The translations under genes were made by a program, and so were the position numbers. Source: Cololabis saira (taxonomy: Eukaryota > Chordata > Actinopteri > Beloniformes > Belonidae). Taken from it: 64,000 nucleotides of DNA. The stretch is from NCBI RefSeq assembly GCF_033807715.1, contig NC_084587.1, positions 11,267,916-11,331,915 on the forward strand. Reading direction: 5' to 3'. The notes under the pieces were generated by a model. That model did no database searches and was not told the DNA's origin. It saw only the letters and a program-made list of their open reading frames with translations. Shown here in pieces: positions 52,281 through 63,704 of this stretch (the stretch's first letter is position 1; the number at the start of each line of letters is the position of its first letter).

Positions 52281-52876
52281 TACGGAAGGGTATTAGGGCC
52301 AGGCAAGAGAAAAAAAATTTGAGAGTGGAAGATTTTTTTTCATTGTGCACTTCGAGAAAAAAAGACGAAATGTCGAGAAAAAAGTTGAAATGTCGAGATT
52401 GTTGAAATACAATTTCGAGAAAAAAGTCGAAATTTCATAAATAAAGTCGAAATTTCGCCTTTTTTCTCAACATTTCGGCTTTTTTTTCTCGAAATTTTGA
52501 CCTTTTTCTCAACATTTCGACTTTTTTCTCAACATTTCGACTTTATTCACAAAATTTTTACTTTTTTCTCAACATTTCGACTTTTTTCTCAACATTTCGA
52601 CTTTTTTCTCTAAATTATACTTCAACAATATTCTCGACATTTCGACTTTTTTCTCGACATTTAGACTTTTTTCTTAAAATTTCGACTTTTTTCTCAACAT
52701 TTAGACTTTATTCATGAAATTTTGACTTTTTTCTCAACATTTCGACTTTTCTAAACATTTGGACTTTTTTCTCGACATTTCGACTTTTTTCTTGAAGTGC
52801 ATAATGAAAAAAAAATCTTCCTCCTCTAAAATATTATTTTTATTTTTCTCCTGCCTGGCCCTAATACTCTTCCGTA
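52281..52876. mobile_element. TIR element with 6-bp duplication and internal 20-bp arrays, 596 bp
   Basis: Ends TACGGAAGGGTATTAGGGCC and GGCCCTAATACTCTTCCGTA are inverted (19 of 20). AGCTAA flanks both sides (52275-52280 and 52877-52882). The middle is two opposed arrays of TCGAGAAAAAAGTCGAAATG-type units, the same unit as inside the hAT MITEs at 4674 and 48880, bounded by TTTCATTGTGCACTTCGAG and its inverse. There is no coding content. Confidence 0.85.
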
Positions 52877-52882
52877 AGCTAA

Positions 52883-53218
52883 TGGGTGGGGATGGTCCGG
52901 CAGGTCTTATAACACCACTCTGTCCCACCAGAAGGACACTTTGTTGTGTCCCATGCTGGGGACTGACATTTAGGCTGTATTCCATATCACATACTTGCGT
53001 GCTTGCAATTACTACTTGAGTATATTTGTTCACACTGACACTTTTTTTGTTATGAAACACACTGCAGGTCCCTGTACGGTGCATTCAAAACGACTGGAAA
53101 ATTGAGAATAGAGCGCCAGACACTCCACACAGTCAGTTACTACCATTTAGTTGAAGTGCTCAGGGTTGTGGGTCAATCATTTGCTACATTTTTAGTTAAA
53201 AGAGAATCTCAGTCCATT
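52883..53218. other. Intergenic sequence, nothing recognised
   Basis: No supported feature. Confidence 0.4.
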
Positions 53219-53221
53219 TTA

Positions 53222-54399
53222 GGCCCAATCCCAATACACCCCCTACTTTTCTTCACCAGCCCTACTTTCTTTCACTAGCCCTCCCTCACTACCACTACCC
53301 CTAAAAAAGAAGGGACGGATTTTAGGGCACTTGAAATCTTCCCAGGGGCCTGTCCCAATACTCCCCCTACCCCTACTTTCAACACCACCCCTAAAATCAG
53401 GAAGCTGAGCGCCAAAAGCTGTTTTAATTTCAGCTGTAGTGCTGTTAATATGCCACTTTATTAAGTTTTAATATTTTTTCAGGCGTAAAAGTAACCGTTA
53501 AGATCCCCAACCTGGGCTCAGTTTATCCAAATAACAGCTGTTAAGAAATTTGAACCGATGTTTTCGGCGATGATGAGACCGGGAGCAGCAGCAGCGGCAG
53601 CAGCAGCAACCTGAGTACCGACGTGATCGCGCTGCGCCGTCGTCCCGGGGGAGAAACCTGCAGCTCTGTGGAGAATTACCGCTGGCTGAAATAAATCATT
53701 TAGGAAGATAAATGTTGGTTTAATAGATGAAATCTAACAGTTGTAGTTACGCCTGTTAAGAAATTTGCTCCGAAAATTTGGGGATTTCTGCCTGCCGGCT
53801 TAGGAGCTGATTAATGGTTCCAGTTAAATCGACGCAGAGCCTATGGCGTAGGGTACGGCGTAGGGTACGGCGTAGGGTACGGCGCGCGGCGCGCGGCGCG
53901 CGTCGTTGCGTAACCTACGCCGTAGGCTCTGTGTTGGTGTAACGCGGAACCATAAATCAGCCTTTATTCCGGCGAGGTTTGAAAAAGACTTTGCAACAAC
54001 GGGCAAACGAGTGATTATGTACATTCACTGAGTGAATATTATGAAAGTAAAATATATATTTCTCGCTAGAAATGTAATCAAAACGCATTTTTATGCAGAA
54101 ACTAACTCAAAATATTTATTTTATTCACTAAAAAATAAGAAATGTCCGCCATGTTTTTTTTTTGATTCAGTCCGCAAATGACGACGAAAAGCATTCTGGG
54201 AAATTTTTTTGTCCCTAGGTCAGCTAGTCAGCATCTGAAATCCCTTCAAACGTAGGGACAAATTCATAGCAACTACACTACTTTTCGCCACTACCCATAG
54301 GTGGAAAGAGGAATTGGGACACCACTACCCTCACGGGAACACACAAAATTTAGGGGTAGGGATGAAAACGAGGGGTAGGGGGAGTATTGGGACAGGCCC
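53222..54399. mobile_element. Harbinger-like MITE, family D, copy 1 (1,178 bp) with nested family A
   Basis: Left GGCCCAATCCCAATACACCC, right GGAGTATTGGGACAGGCCC, TTA on both sides (53219-53221 and 54400-54402). A second GGGCCTGTCCCAATACTCCC at 53347 inside suggests a duplicated left end. Shares long blocks with 59200-60842 (AAAAGCTGTTTTAATTTCAG, CCCAACCTGGGCTCAGTTTA, GCATTCTGGGAAAT). A CAG-rich run at 53582-53608 is unique to this copy. Family A sits at 53805-53963. Confidence 0.8.
53805..53963. mobile_element. Family A palindromic MITE nested in family D, copy 1
   Basis: AGCTGATTAATGGTTCCAG... and ...CGGAACCATAAATCAGCCT. Three tandem GGCGTAGGGTAC 12-mers lie near 53843-53883, followed by GCGCGCGGCGCGCGG. 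Confidence 0.82.
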
Positions 54400-54451
54400 T
54401 TAAGCTCCCTTGATGGCACATTTGTATTCTCTCATAAGAAGAAGCAACTAA

Positions 54452-54957
54452 AGGCTGAGTTATGGTTCTGCGTCAAAACGACGCCATGCCTACGCGGTAG
54501 GGTACGCGTTGACGCGTACCTTACGCCGTATCCCACGCCGTATCCCACGCCGTATCCCACGCCGTCACTGACGCGCATCCCTCAAGAAAATCGTAACTAC
54601 CCGTCGAGGCGACGCAGACCAAACGCAGACCGAGAGGGCTGTGATTGGTTCGCTTGGTAGCAATGCATTTCCGGTTTCCAGTTTGAAGCAGTCGTGAACT
54701 TTCAGCGCTCTTTTCTTCGTGTATGTGTGATTTTTTTGTTTTTTTTGTTTTTTGCACAATAGTTGTCCTTATCTCTTTCATTCACTGTGACCGTAAAAGT
54801 CGGATAAACCATTCAGAAAAAGATTGCGACCTAGCGGTCGCGGGGGGTAATACACCGCGGCGAAATGGAGTGACAGAGAAGTCCGAAGGATTCACAACGG
54901 CGTCACGGTGACGGCGTAGGCACGGCGTCGATTTGATGCAGAACCATAATTCAGCCT
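54452..54957. mobile_element. Long family A relative, 506 bp, possible ancestor form
   Basis: Ends AGGCTGAGTTATGGTTCTGC and GCAGAACCATAATTCAGCCT are inverted; flanks TAA and TTA fit a TWA target. Unlike the 120-150 bp copies it has about 300 bp of unique centre (including CTGTGATTGGTTCGCTTGGT). A 12-bp unit ACGCCGTATCCC is repeated three times at about 54526-54562. Confidence 0.72.
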
Positions 54958-54960
54958 TTA

Positions 54961-55758
54961 GTCAGCAACTTTGGGGGGGTTACTCAAATGAAGAAACAGA
55001 GGAAGAATTTTTCCACCATGATTTCTGGTAGGAGCGAAATGACACTCAAACAATGGGACAGCATTCATTTGCCCACTGCCTGTGTTTGAATACTATGTAA
55101 GAAGAATACTTCTTTGTTTTTTTGAAAGTCATGAAAATAGTAGAGAGAGAAAGGGGGAAAACATGCAGTAAAGAGTGAGACCTAAATGTGGGCCAACTGC
55201 AGGACTGTAGCCTCATGGGAGATATTTAGTGCCCCATGGATTTGATGCTGTTTGAGCTTACTCACAAAAGTATGTAATTTAGAGCACAGCTGTAAACTTT
55301 CTGGTGATATGCTGCCCCCATGTGATCAGAAGCAGTATTGTTACATAAAGTGGCTTTAAATAAATAATGTGATCTCTATTATTGAAAATATTGAGTAACT
55401 TTACGGTTCTATATCATGTTTCTCAGAGCAAACCTCAAAGGTCTGTATGGCTCTGCACTAGTTAGTATTAATGTAGACGCTTAATGTAGCTTTATCGCAA
55501 TGGTCTTCTTTACATTATAATGTTTACATGTGTCATGTGACGTGTATGATTAAAAACAGTTGTGACTTATTGCAACATCAGTGCAATTTTAATGACAAAA
55601 CAAATGGCAACAGTGTTTTTGGTGTTTGTGAATAAGAAACGATGCAGACTAATAATTCACAACATAACGTGACCTCAATTTGTTGAGAATATTTGAATAC
55701 ACAGGATAGACTTGGCCCAGTGGAAGAAAACTTAAGCCATATTTCATAGGATATAGTA
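54961..55758. other. Intergenic sequence, nothing recognised
   Basis: No supported feature. Confidence 0.4.
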
Positions 55759-55760
55759 TA

Positions 55761-56120
55761 CAGGACTGTCTCGGAAAATTAGAATATTGTGATTTTCTGT
55801 AATGCATTTACAAAAACAAAAATACATTCTGGATTCATTACAAATCAACTGAAATATTGCAAGCCTTTTATTATTTTAATATTGCTGATCATGGCTTACA
55901 GCTTAAGAAAACTCAAATATCCTATCTAAAAAAATAGAATATTCTGGGAATCTTAATCTTAAACTGTAAACCATAATCAGCAATATTAAAATAATAAAAG
56001 GCTTGCAATATTTCAGTTGATTTGTAATGAATCCAGAATGTATGACATTTTTGTTTTTTTAATTGCATTACAGAAAATAAAGAACTTTATCACAATATTC
56101 TATTTTTCTGAGACAGGTCT
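55761..56120. mobile_element. Tc1/mariner-like palindromic MITE, 360 bp
   Basis: Ends CAGGACTGTCTCGGAAAA and CTGAGACAGGTCT are inverted, and TA lies outside both ends. The arms (AGAATATTGTGATTTTCTGT, ATTCATTACAAATCAACTGA, GCAAGCCTTTTATTATTTTA) are repeated in inverted form, giving about 160-bp arms around a short centre. No transposase. Confidence 0.75.
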
Positions 56121-56663
56121 ATATATATAATTTCAATTAAAAAGGATGAAGGATGAAAAAAAACATTTTTTTTATAATTCAAAAAATGATGTTCTATTGT
56201 TTTCCAACTATGGTTTCTTCCTTTCCGAAACTGAAAACACAGCAAATATAGCATCATAAACATTCATCTCCAGTGATCAGTACACAGCATGTAAATCTGC
56301 TCTCTGGCATGCTGTTATTTTCACACCCTACTGAACCGCAACCCACCCTCACTTGTGTGATTTATGAGTTGCTGTCTCACTGCTGAAATGCAGCGCAGCT
56401 TCCCCCTCCCCCAAGAGGACTCATCAAAATTGAGATCACATACACATGTGGACAACTTTGTTGGTCAGACAGCTATTTTTCTTTCTATAATGGAGGAGTA
56501 CCAATGAATTTGTCCACATCTGGAAATGTTGTGGACTATAATAATGTTTTTTAAAACTATCATAGTGCCAGTGTGTCTTGTTTTTTTGTCTGTATTAAGG
56601 ATAATAATTTAATAATAAACACCACATCATACCGTAACAGTGTGAACAGTGAATAAAAGATTA
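56121..56663. other. Intergenic sequence, nothing recognised
   Basis: No supported feature. Confidence 0.4.
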
Positions 56664-56671
56664 CTACAGAT

Positions 56672-57379
<708 letters not shown>

Positions 57380-57387
57380 CTACAGAT

Positions 57388-58779
57388 CAGTCAGGTAGTC
57401 CATGTGAAGTTAGTCCGGAGTAAGAAATTTGAAGAAGGTACAAAGCAAACATTCAAGATAGCCTGTTGAGAATTTTAACCACAGACGTCAGGTTTTATTT
57501 TGTTTTGAGAACGACTAAATTAAATATTGTTCTCGGAGTTGGCAAAAGGGTAACTGTTTCTATTGCTTCCAAAGATAAATTATACCCTACGCCAGGTCAC
57601 TGTAATGTTTACACCCTCCTTAACACATCAGGACTGCATGGTTTTCCAAATCCAATAGGACTTTTTTAATAGAGACTGTAGCTTCTAAGTGCGGACAAAT
57701 ATTCGAAATAATAGTCTATTAAGAGTTTATCTTATTGCTCAGTGGGGATCTAAAAATATTCACGTGGCTTGACGACAGACACGGAAGCACAAACAATTCT
57801 GCAACCATCTTGGTTGTTTCAAACAGAAGCTCTCGGGTGTTCTTGTACGGGTCTTCATGTCTATGCCGGACTTTTTCCGTTGCAGTTGGTTTGGCCGTGA
57901 AATTGGTCAAACCAAGTGCAAAAGGAGTAAGGGGAACTTTCACAAACTAAATGGATATCTTTGAGTTCTTCCCAACACGTCTTGAGGGTAAATGGTAAAT
58001 TGGTTTTCTTTTTCTTCTCCTCTTTTTCTCATTTGGTTTTAGAAAGCTATAATGGAAAAAAAGGCCTCCTTTTTCTGTTTTTCTCATTTTCTGTTCTGAA
58101 AAAGACAAACAACAACAACAAAAAGTCAGGAACGTTTCTGACACAAGAGTTTATTATGATTATCCTGAAGGAATTTAGTTTTTATGAAAAAGAATTGAGG
58201 CTTTGCAACCTGATTGAAATGCTGAGGAAGAACCTGCAAATGTCTGCAATGTTGCAAAATCCCTCCACAGATTCCTGTGGATTACTCCAAGTTATTGCTG
58301 CTAGGATTTGTCAGACTACTGAATAACTGCTTCTGCAGTGCATCGTCCGCTTTCTTTATCTCATTGCCCTGCTGGTGTGGAGTTTTACATCACAGTCGGA
58401 CAATTTTGTGCTAAAGTGGGAAATTCCTGCATAAAGCAGCAAGCATTTACAAATGTATTTCAGTTAGTTTGTAGTCTATTAGGGGCAGGTATTAGCACCC
58501 TTTGCCTATCAGGCATATTTTTTACAAGCGCCAGAACATAATTATACTATTACAGTTTCACATCTTATAAATCTTTCAATGCCTTCTGAGTGTTGATGTT
58601 ATGATGAAAATCCTGCCCGTGTGACAGATTTACAAAAGCAGAGCTATCATTTTCCATGAGTAAATGTGGATCTGCACCTGTAAATAGATACAGCGATTGC
58701 TACACAGCAATTTGTGTCTACTTTACGGTTTGTTTAAATCTACGATGCAGGTCAGCTGTTCTTAGAAACAGCCTCTTAC
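57388..58779. other. Intergenic sequence, nothing recognised
   Basis: Several short open frames (for example 57961-58326) but no domain, splice context or repeat termini. Confidence 0.4.
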
Positions 58780-59018
58780 CTCCCACGGTGGGGAGTGGCG
58801 CCACCATTCCCAACGTACACACTTGATGTGTGGTAGTTCACATTGTTTACTTTTCCCCCTCTTGCTGAGAAAACACTTTCATTGTTGGTGTCATTGATTT
58901 TTACGTTAACCAAACACTTGGAGGAGTTATTGCAGTCATTGAAGGTAATCGCAGTAAAGTCCTCTGGCAGAAATGAGAACAGGCTGCTGCACCTTTCCTG
59001 AAGAAGTCCACTAACAAC
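58780..59018 (-). CDS. Possible exon of an unidentified minus-strand gene
   Basis: On the minus strand a TGTCTCACACAG acceptor at 59019-59020 is followed by 239 bp of open frame, ending at GGGAG|GTAAGAGG, a strong donor. It encodes 79 codons containing SFLPEDFTAITFNDCNNSSK and three N-x-S/T sites, so a secreted or extracellular region is conceivable. I do not recognise the protein. A LINE tail begins only about 35 bp upstream of the acceptor, which could disturb the branch point. It may be a chance open frame. Confidence 0.28.
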
Positions 59019-59052
59019 CTGTGTGAGACAACTGCAGTCTTCTTTCTTCACC

Positions 59053-59199
59053 ATCCATCCATCCATCCATCCGCTCATCCGTCGCGGGGGCAGCAGTCTT
59101 AGCAGAGATGTCCAGACTTCCTTCACCCCAGACACTTCTCCAGCTCTTCCGGGGGGAGTCCGAGACGTTCCCACTTCCCAGGCCAGCCGAGAGACATAG
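59053..59199 (-). pseudogene. RTE-type LINE ORF2 extreme C-terminus and (CCAT)n tail
   Basis: On the minus strand: a GRESVWG...SLLRLLPPR-type end of the ORF2 followed directly by (ATGG)n, the microsatellite tail of this very common fish LINE. It continues at 60843-61300 across an inserted family D MITE. Confidence 0.75.
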
Positions 59200-59221
59200 G
59201 GCCGATCCCAATGTTCACCCT

Positions 59222-59919
59222 TTAACTCTCTATTATAGCTTAATCTTCCCTCATCTTAATTACTGCAACATTGTTTGGCGCTTCGACACATTCAACATAT
59301 ATTAATAAATTATTGATAATTCAAAAAAGGTTTCTCAGAATGATATCACATGCAAACAGATATGAGCCATCTGCTCCCCTTTTCATTAAATATTCATAAT
59401 TATCTGTCATTAAAATAACATTTTTCAGACATGTTTATTTATGTTCAAATTTAAAAATTATATACAAGATCTTCCTTCTTCTTTTCATAATTTCTTTTGT
59501 GTTAATTCCGATATTCATTCTTATGTCACAAGGCACAATGATGATTTTAATTTACCGTTTTGTAGAACATGTAAACATCAATCTTTCATCACTTTCAGAG
59601 GCCCTCACTTGTGGAATTCTCTCAATAAATCTCTTAAATCATCACCACCCTTGCCAATATTCAAAAAACATTTAAAGAACTTTCTTATTGTTTCATCTTT
59701 GTAGTGTTTATTATTTGATCTGAGTTACATTTTCTTTTGTGTTTTTTGTTTTTTTACTCCCCCTTGTGTAGCTTTTGTTTTGTTTTTTATTCATATATGG
59801 AAAGGATTCTATATACGCCACCAGGCTTCTTCCTTTCCTTGCATATTATTTCAAAGTTTTTTCTTTTTTTTGTTCAATTTGTCTTATATTGCTAAATAAA
59901 TAAACTAAACTAAACTAAA
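59222..59919 (+). pseudogene. L2-like LINE C-terminus and 3' end, inserted in family D
   Basis: Reads LTLYYSLIFPHLNYCNIVW, then QKRFLRMISHANRYEPSAP in another frame, then YVTRHNDDFNLP, FRGPHLWNSLN and FKKHLKNFL. Frameshifts and stops break it. The 3' UTR ends with AATAAATAAACTAAAC and (AAACT)n. A CACCCT duplication borders it (59216-59221 and 59920-59925). It is 5' truncated. Confidence 0.85.
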
Positions 59920-60293
59920 CACCCTACTTTCTACCACTAGCCCTCACCCACTACCACTAGCCCTAAAAATGAAGCCACAAACCTTAGGGCCCTTGTAATC
60001 TTCCCTAGGGATTGGGACACCACTTTCTACTTCATTGCGTGGTCACGTTCGGGTACGTAAGAGACTGCGTAGTTACGTTTGCACATACGTCACCATATCA
60101 GGAATCCGAGAGCTAAAAGCTGTTTTAATTTCAGCTGTAGTGGTGTTAATATGCCACTTTATTAAGTTTTAATATTTTTTCAGGCGTAAAAGTAACCGTT
60201 AAGATCCCCAACCTGGGCTCAGTTTATCCAAATAACGCCTGTTAAGAAATTTGCTCCGACGTTCTCGGGATGAGAACAGCCTGCCGGCTCGGG

Positions 60294-60409
60294 AGCTGAT
60301 TTATGGTTCTGCATTAAATCGACGCAGAGCCTACGGCGTAGGGTACGGTGTAGGGTACGGCGTAGGGTACGGCTCTGCTTGGGTGTAACGCCGAACCATA
60401 AATCAGCCT
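60294..60409. mobile_element. Family A palindromic MITE nested in family D, copy 2
   Basis: AGCTGATTTATGGTTCTGCA ... CCGAACCATAAATCAGCCT. Three 12-bp GGCGTAGGGTAC-like units at about 60336-60371. Same location in family D as 53805-53963. Confidence 0.84.
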
Positions 60410-60842
60410 TTATTCTGGCGAGATCTTTGCAACAACGGGCAAGCGAGTGATTATGTAAATTCACTGAGTGAATATTATGAAAGTAAAATACATATTTCTC
60501 ACTAGAAATGTAATCAAAACGCATTTTTATGCAGAAACTAACTCAAAATATTGATTTTATTCACTAAAAAATTTGAAATGTCTGCCAATTTATTTTTTTT
60601 TGTGATTCAGTCTGCAAATGATGACGTAAAGCATTCTGGGAAATCTTCTCAGGCCCTCGGTCACGAAGTCAGCATCTGAAATCCCTCGCTCTTTAGGGCT
60701 AGATTCATACCCACTAGCCCTCTTTTTCCCCACTACCCCTAGGTGAAAAGAGGAATTGGGACACCACTACACTCACGGGAACGCGCAAAATTTAGGGGTA
60801 GGGCTGAAAAGTAGGGCTAGGGGGGGGATTGGGACTGGGCCA

Positions 60843-61300
60843 GAGTCTCTCCAGCATGTCCTGGGTCTTCCCCGGGGTCTCCTCCCGGTGGGACATGCCT
60901 GGAACACCTCCCTAGGGAGGAGGCACATGCCTGGAACACCTCCCTAGGGAGGAGGGACATGCCTGGAACACCTCCCTAGGGAGGAGGGACATGCCTGGAA
61001 CACCTCCCTAGGGAGGAGGGACATGCCTGGAACACCTCCCTAGGGAGGCGTCCAGGAGGATCCGGTACAGATGCCCAAGCCACCTCAGCTGACTCCTCTC
61101 AATGTGAAGGAGCAGCGGCTCGACTCCGAGCTCCTCCCGGGTGACTGAACTCCTCACCCTATCTCTAAGGGAGCGTCCAGCCACCCTGCGGAGGAAACTC
61201 ATCTCGGCCGTTTGTATCCGCGATCTTATCCTTTCGGTCATTAACCGAAGTTCATGACCATAGGTGAGGGTAGGGGCGTAGATTGATTGGTAAATCGAAT
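60843..61300 (-). pseudogene. RTE-type LINE ORF2 C-terminal part with a 32-bp tandem expansion
   Basis: The minus strand reads MTERIRSRIQTAEMSFLRRV, SLRDRVRSSV, EELGVEPLLLHIERSQLRWL and GHLYRILLDASLG. This is the conserved C-terminal domain of an RTE-like element abundant in fish. The coding is then disrupted by five tandem 32-bp units (60891-61050). RT and endonuclease lie outside or are missing. Confidence 0.85.
60891..61050. repeat. Tandem repeat, 32-bp unit, five copies
   Basis: Units start at 60891, 60923, 60955, 60987 and 61019, each GG(A/C)ACATGCCTGGAACACC followed by TCCCTAGGGAGG-type sequence. It lies within former LINE coding sequence; 32 is not a multiple of 3. Confidence 0.95.
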
Positions 61301-61344
61301 TCTTTCTTCACATATCCATCAATACCAACTCACATAAATTATTT

Positions 61345-61745
61345 TTTGGAATGTAATTGAATGCCTTTTATTGTCAGTATACATTGTACAACGAAATTGT
61401 AGAGCTTCTCCTGTGCTCAGTGCAAAACAAAGTAAAAACAATAAGTTAGTAAAAAGTGCAGATATGCAAAATAATAATATAAGAATAAAAAGTGTAAAGT
61501 TTTTAAAAATGTATGGTAACTGTACATCTCGTATCTTGAATTTTTTCAGGATGTTGAAGGCTTTTGGAAGGAACATTTTCCTCAGTCTGTTTTTTCCGGC
61601 TTTTAAGTTTCTGCAGAGACGGCTACAGCTCAAACAGCTGAGGACTGGGATGTGAGCGGTCCTTGGTGATGTTGCGAGCTCTGCTGAGGCACCGGGTGGA
61701 GTACGTGTGCATTACTGAGAGGAGTGTGCCTCAGTGCAACTCCCA
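61345..61745 (-). repeat. LINE-derived 3' repeat ('CCTTTTATTGTCAGTATACA')
   Basis: GCCTTTTATTGTCAGTATAC, ACAACGAAATTGTAGAGCTT and CGGTCCTTGGTGATGTTGCG follow the pattern of a common fish LINE remnant in minus orientation. No reading frame survives. Confidence 0.55.
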
Positions 61746-62035
61746 TTCTGCTATGGTCTAAAAATGTAAATTTGGCATATTTTGTTGAACTGTCTAGAAA
61801 TAAGCTGAAGTATACAGTACACTAACCAAGTACAGTCAAAAAACAATTCATTCGTGTTGTGAGATCCCCCTGAAAAAGGTATGAAAACACAGATGGGCTG
61901 ATGTCACAGATGAATTCAGCTTTTGAAACTGAATGACATCTGTTTTGAAATAAAAAGATGCCACCCCGATGACTTGGATGGTGTCTATTATCAAATGAAA
62001 GATCTAAGTAAAAGCACAAACTAAATACAAACATT
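61746..62035. other. Intergenic sequence, nothing recognised
   Basis: No supported feature. Confidence 0.4.
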
Positions 62036-62041
62036 GTTTCT

Positions 62042-62374
62042 TGTCAGGGTTTGACATTCCCCCCAGTCTTTCAGTTTCTGTTTTGCCCCGCCTGTGTCCC
62101 ATCTGCCCTGATTGTCTGCACCTGTGTCTCGTTGTGTCTCGTTATCCCCTGTGTATATCTGGTCTTGTCATTCCCTTGCTCCCTGTCGGTCCGTACTGTT
62201 TTGCCCCTCCATGTTTCCTGCCACATTTTTCCTGTTCAAGTTTTCTGATCCCTGTTTAGTTTCTTTTGATCCTGCCGAGCAGCGCTTTGTTTTTGCCTTT
62301 GTTGGAATAAATCCTTGGTTTTTGCAACTCCTGCTCTCCTGCGTTTGGGTCCTCACCATACACCAGACGTGACA
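62042..62374 (+). mobile_element. Solo LTR, family 1, copy 3 (333 bp)
   Basis: TGTCAGGGTTTGACATTCCC at the start and CACCAGACGTGACA at the end (TG...CA), flanked by GTTTCT on both sides (62036-62041 and 62375-62380). In + orientation it has a TATA-like TGTGTATATCTGG (62150-62162) and GGAATAAATCC (62304-62314), i.e. promoter and polyadenylation signal in LTR order. Relatives at 11385 and 34611. No internal element remains. Confidence 0.8.
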
Positions 62375-62380
62375 GTTTCT

Positions 62381-63114
62381 TATGTGACTTCACATATGTG
62401 TATAGGAGGTAGTCTAGTTTATTTTTCATTAAACTGCTTTTAAAAGAGAGCCCAGTCAAAGCTGATGAAAGACTGAGATTATAATGATGCAAAACAGCAG
62501 GAGAGTACAGATCATTTTAAAATAAGATGGAGAGTTTCTGTACTGGCCCAAAGCTACACATCGACCCATAATGGTAGGGTGGGCATGGATGTACATAATT
62601 CATCCGGCATTAGAATTCTGCAGCCATGTATCTCCCTCTCTTCCCTGGAGTACTGGATACGTTCCCTGTCACACTTACTGCACCACACACCTGCGCCTCT
62701 CTTCCTCAAACATCTCCAAATATCTGCCACGAAAAGAATTATTTGAATAAAAACTCATAGAGGGTTCTGACCTTCTGACCTAAGAATAACCCACTGAGCC
62801 CAAGCCATTGCAGCAAAATCTTCGGGTAGGTATAATGTCGAAGGCAAGGGTGATTATCTGAGCAAATAAATCTTGGTAAATCTGTAATCTCTATTTTCTT
62901 GCAGTTTTGCCTGAAATGTTTACAGTTTTCCATATAAAACCAAACTGTGATGATAAAGCAGTGCCGGGAGTGTTGAGAGGCTTTCTGACTTGTCAAACAC
63001 ACATGTTATTTATATCACAAATAATGGCTCAGTTCCACAGCAGTTCTCCAGTACCAACGACACAGTAACCACCGACGTACCAAACTTTATTTTCATGGTT
63101 ATCCCTCAAAGGGC
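62381..63114. other. Intergenic sequence, nothing recognised
   Basis: No supported feature. Confidence 0.4.
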
Positions 63115-63300
63115 TGGTTCTAATTGCATCAACCTTTATTTATACAGATAAAATCTCATTGAGACCCAGGGTCTTATTTACAAGAGAGACCTGTTTTAGG
63201 TGGGCAGCAGGAAAACACAATGTTACAGACTAACTGAACGTACAAGAGACAAAAACAAAACAGAAACATGAGATAATTAATAATAATAAAATTAAATAAA
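63115..63300. repeat. 'ATCTCATTGAGACCCAGGGTC' LINE-derived repeat
   Basis: ACCTTTATTTATACAGATAA, CATTGAGACCCAGGGTC, CAAGAGAGACCTG. Related in pattern to 19905-20045. Confidence 0.55.
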
Positions 63301-63369
63301 AAAGGAACTACGGTAGTTAAATACATGTGCAGACCCCACTGACTGTCTCACCAGCCTTCCTACAAGTAG

Positions 63370-63690
63370 TTTTTTTAGTTTAGTTTAGTTTATTGTTTTG
63401 CACAGTTTTAAAAATATACAGGAAATATCAAATATAAATACTATAGGTGCAGGAAGAGGCAAAAAACCCAATGGGCTTATTTTGAGCCTCCACCGAAGTT
63501 ATTAAAATTTAATGTGTTATAAAGAACACAAGATTAACATACAAAAACAAAAAGTATAACTACACAAAAGTGATGGCAAACTAATAATGCAATATATAAA
63601 TAATAAAGAATAAAGACAAAAAAATAAGTGAATGTGCATGGGATATTGTTTTTACAACTTATATTACTTGACTCCTGAGAAAATAAGACG
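63370..63690 (-). repeat. L2-like LINE 3' UTR, minus orientation
   Basis: (TTTAG)n tail at the left, then complement of GTGCAAAACAATAAAC and of a UTR with GCCTCTTCCTGCACC and AAATAAGCCCATTGGG. The tail type matches that of the LINE at 59222-59919. No coding portion. Confidence 0.6.
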
Positions 63691-63704
63691 GGACATGTCA
63701 CTAT

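Larger units (their letters stand above)
59200..60842. mobile_element. Harbinger-like MITE, family D, copy 2, inserted in the RTE LINE
   Basis: Left GGCCGATCCCAATGTTCACC, right GGGATTGGGACTGGGCC, matching family D copy 1 over most of its length. It contains a LINE fragment (59222-59919) and a family A palindrome (60294-60409). The RTE sequence GAGACATA resumes as AGTCTCTCCAG after it, which sets the boundaries to within a few bases. Confidence 0.78.
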
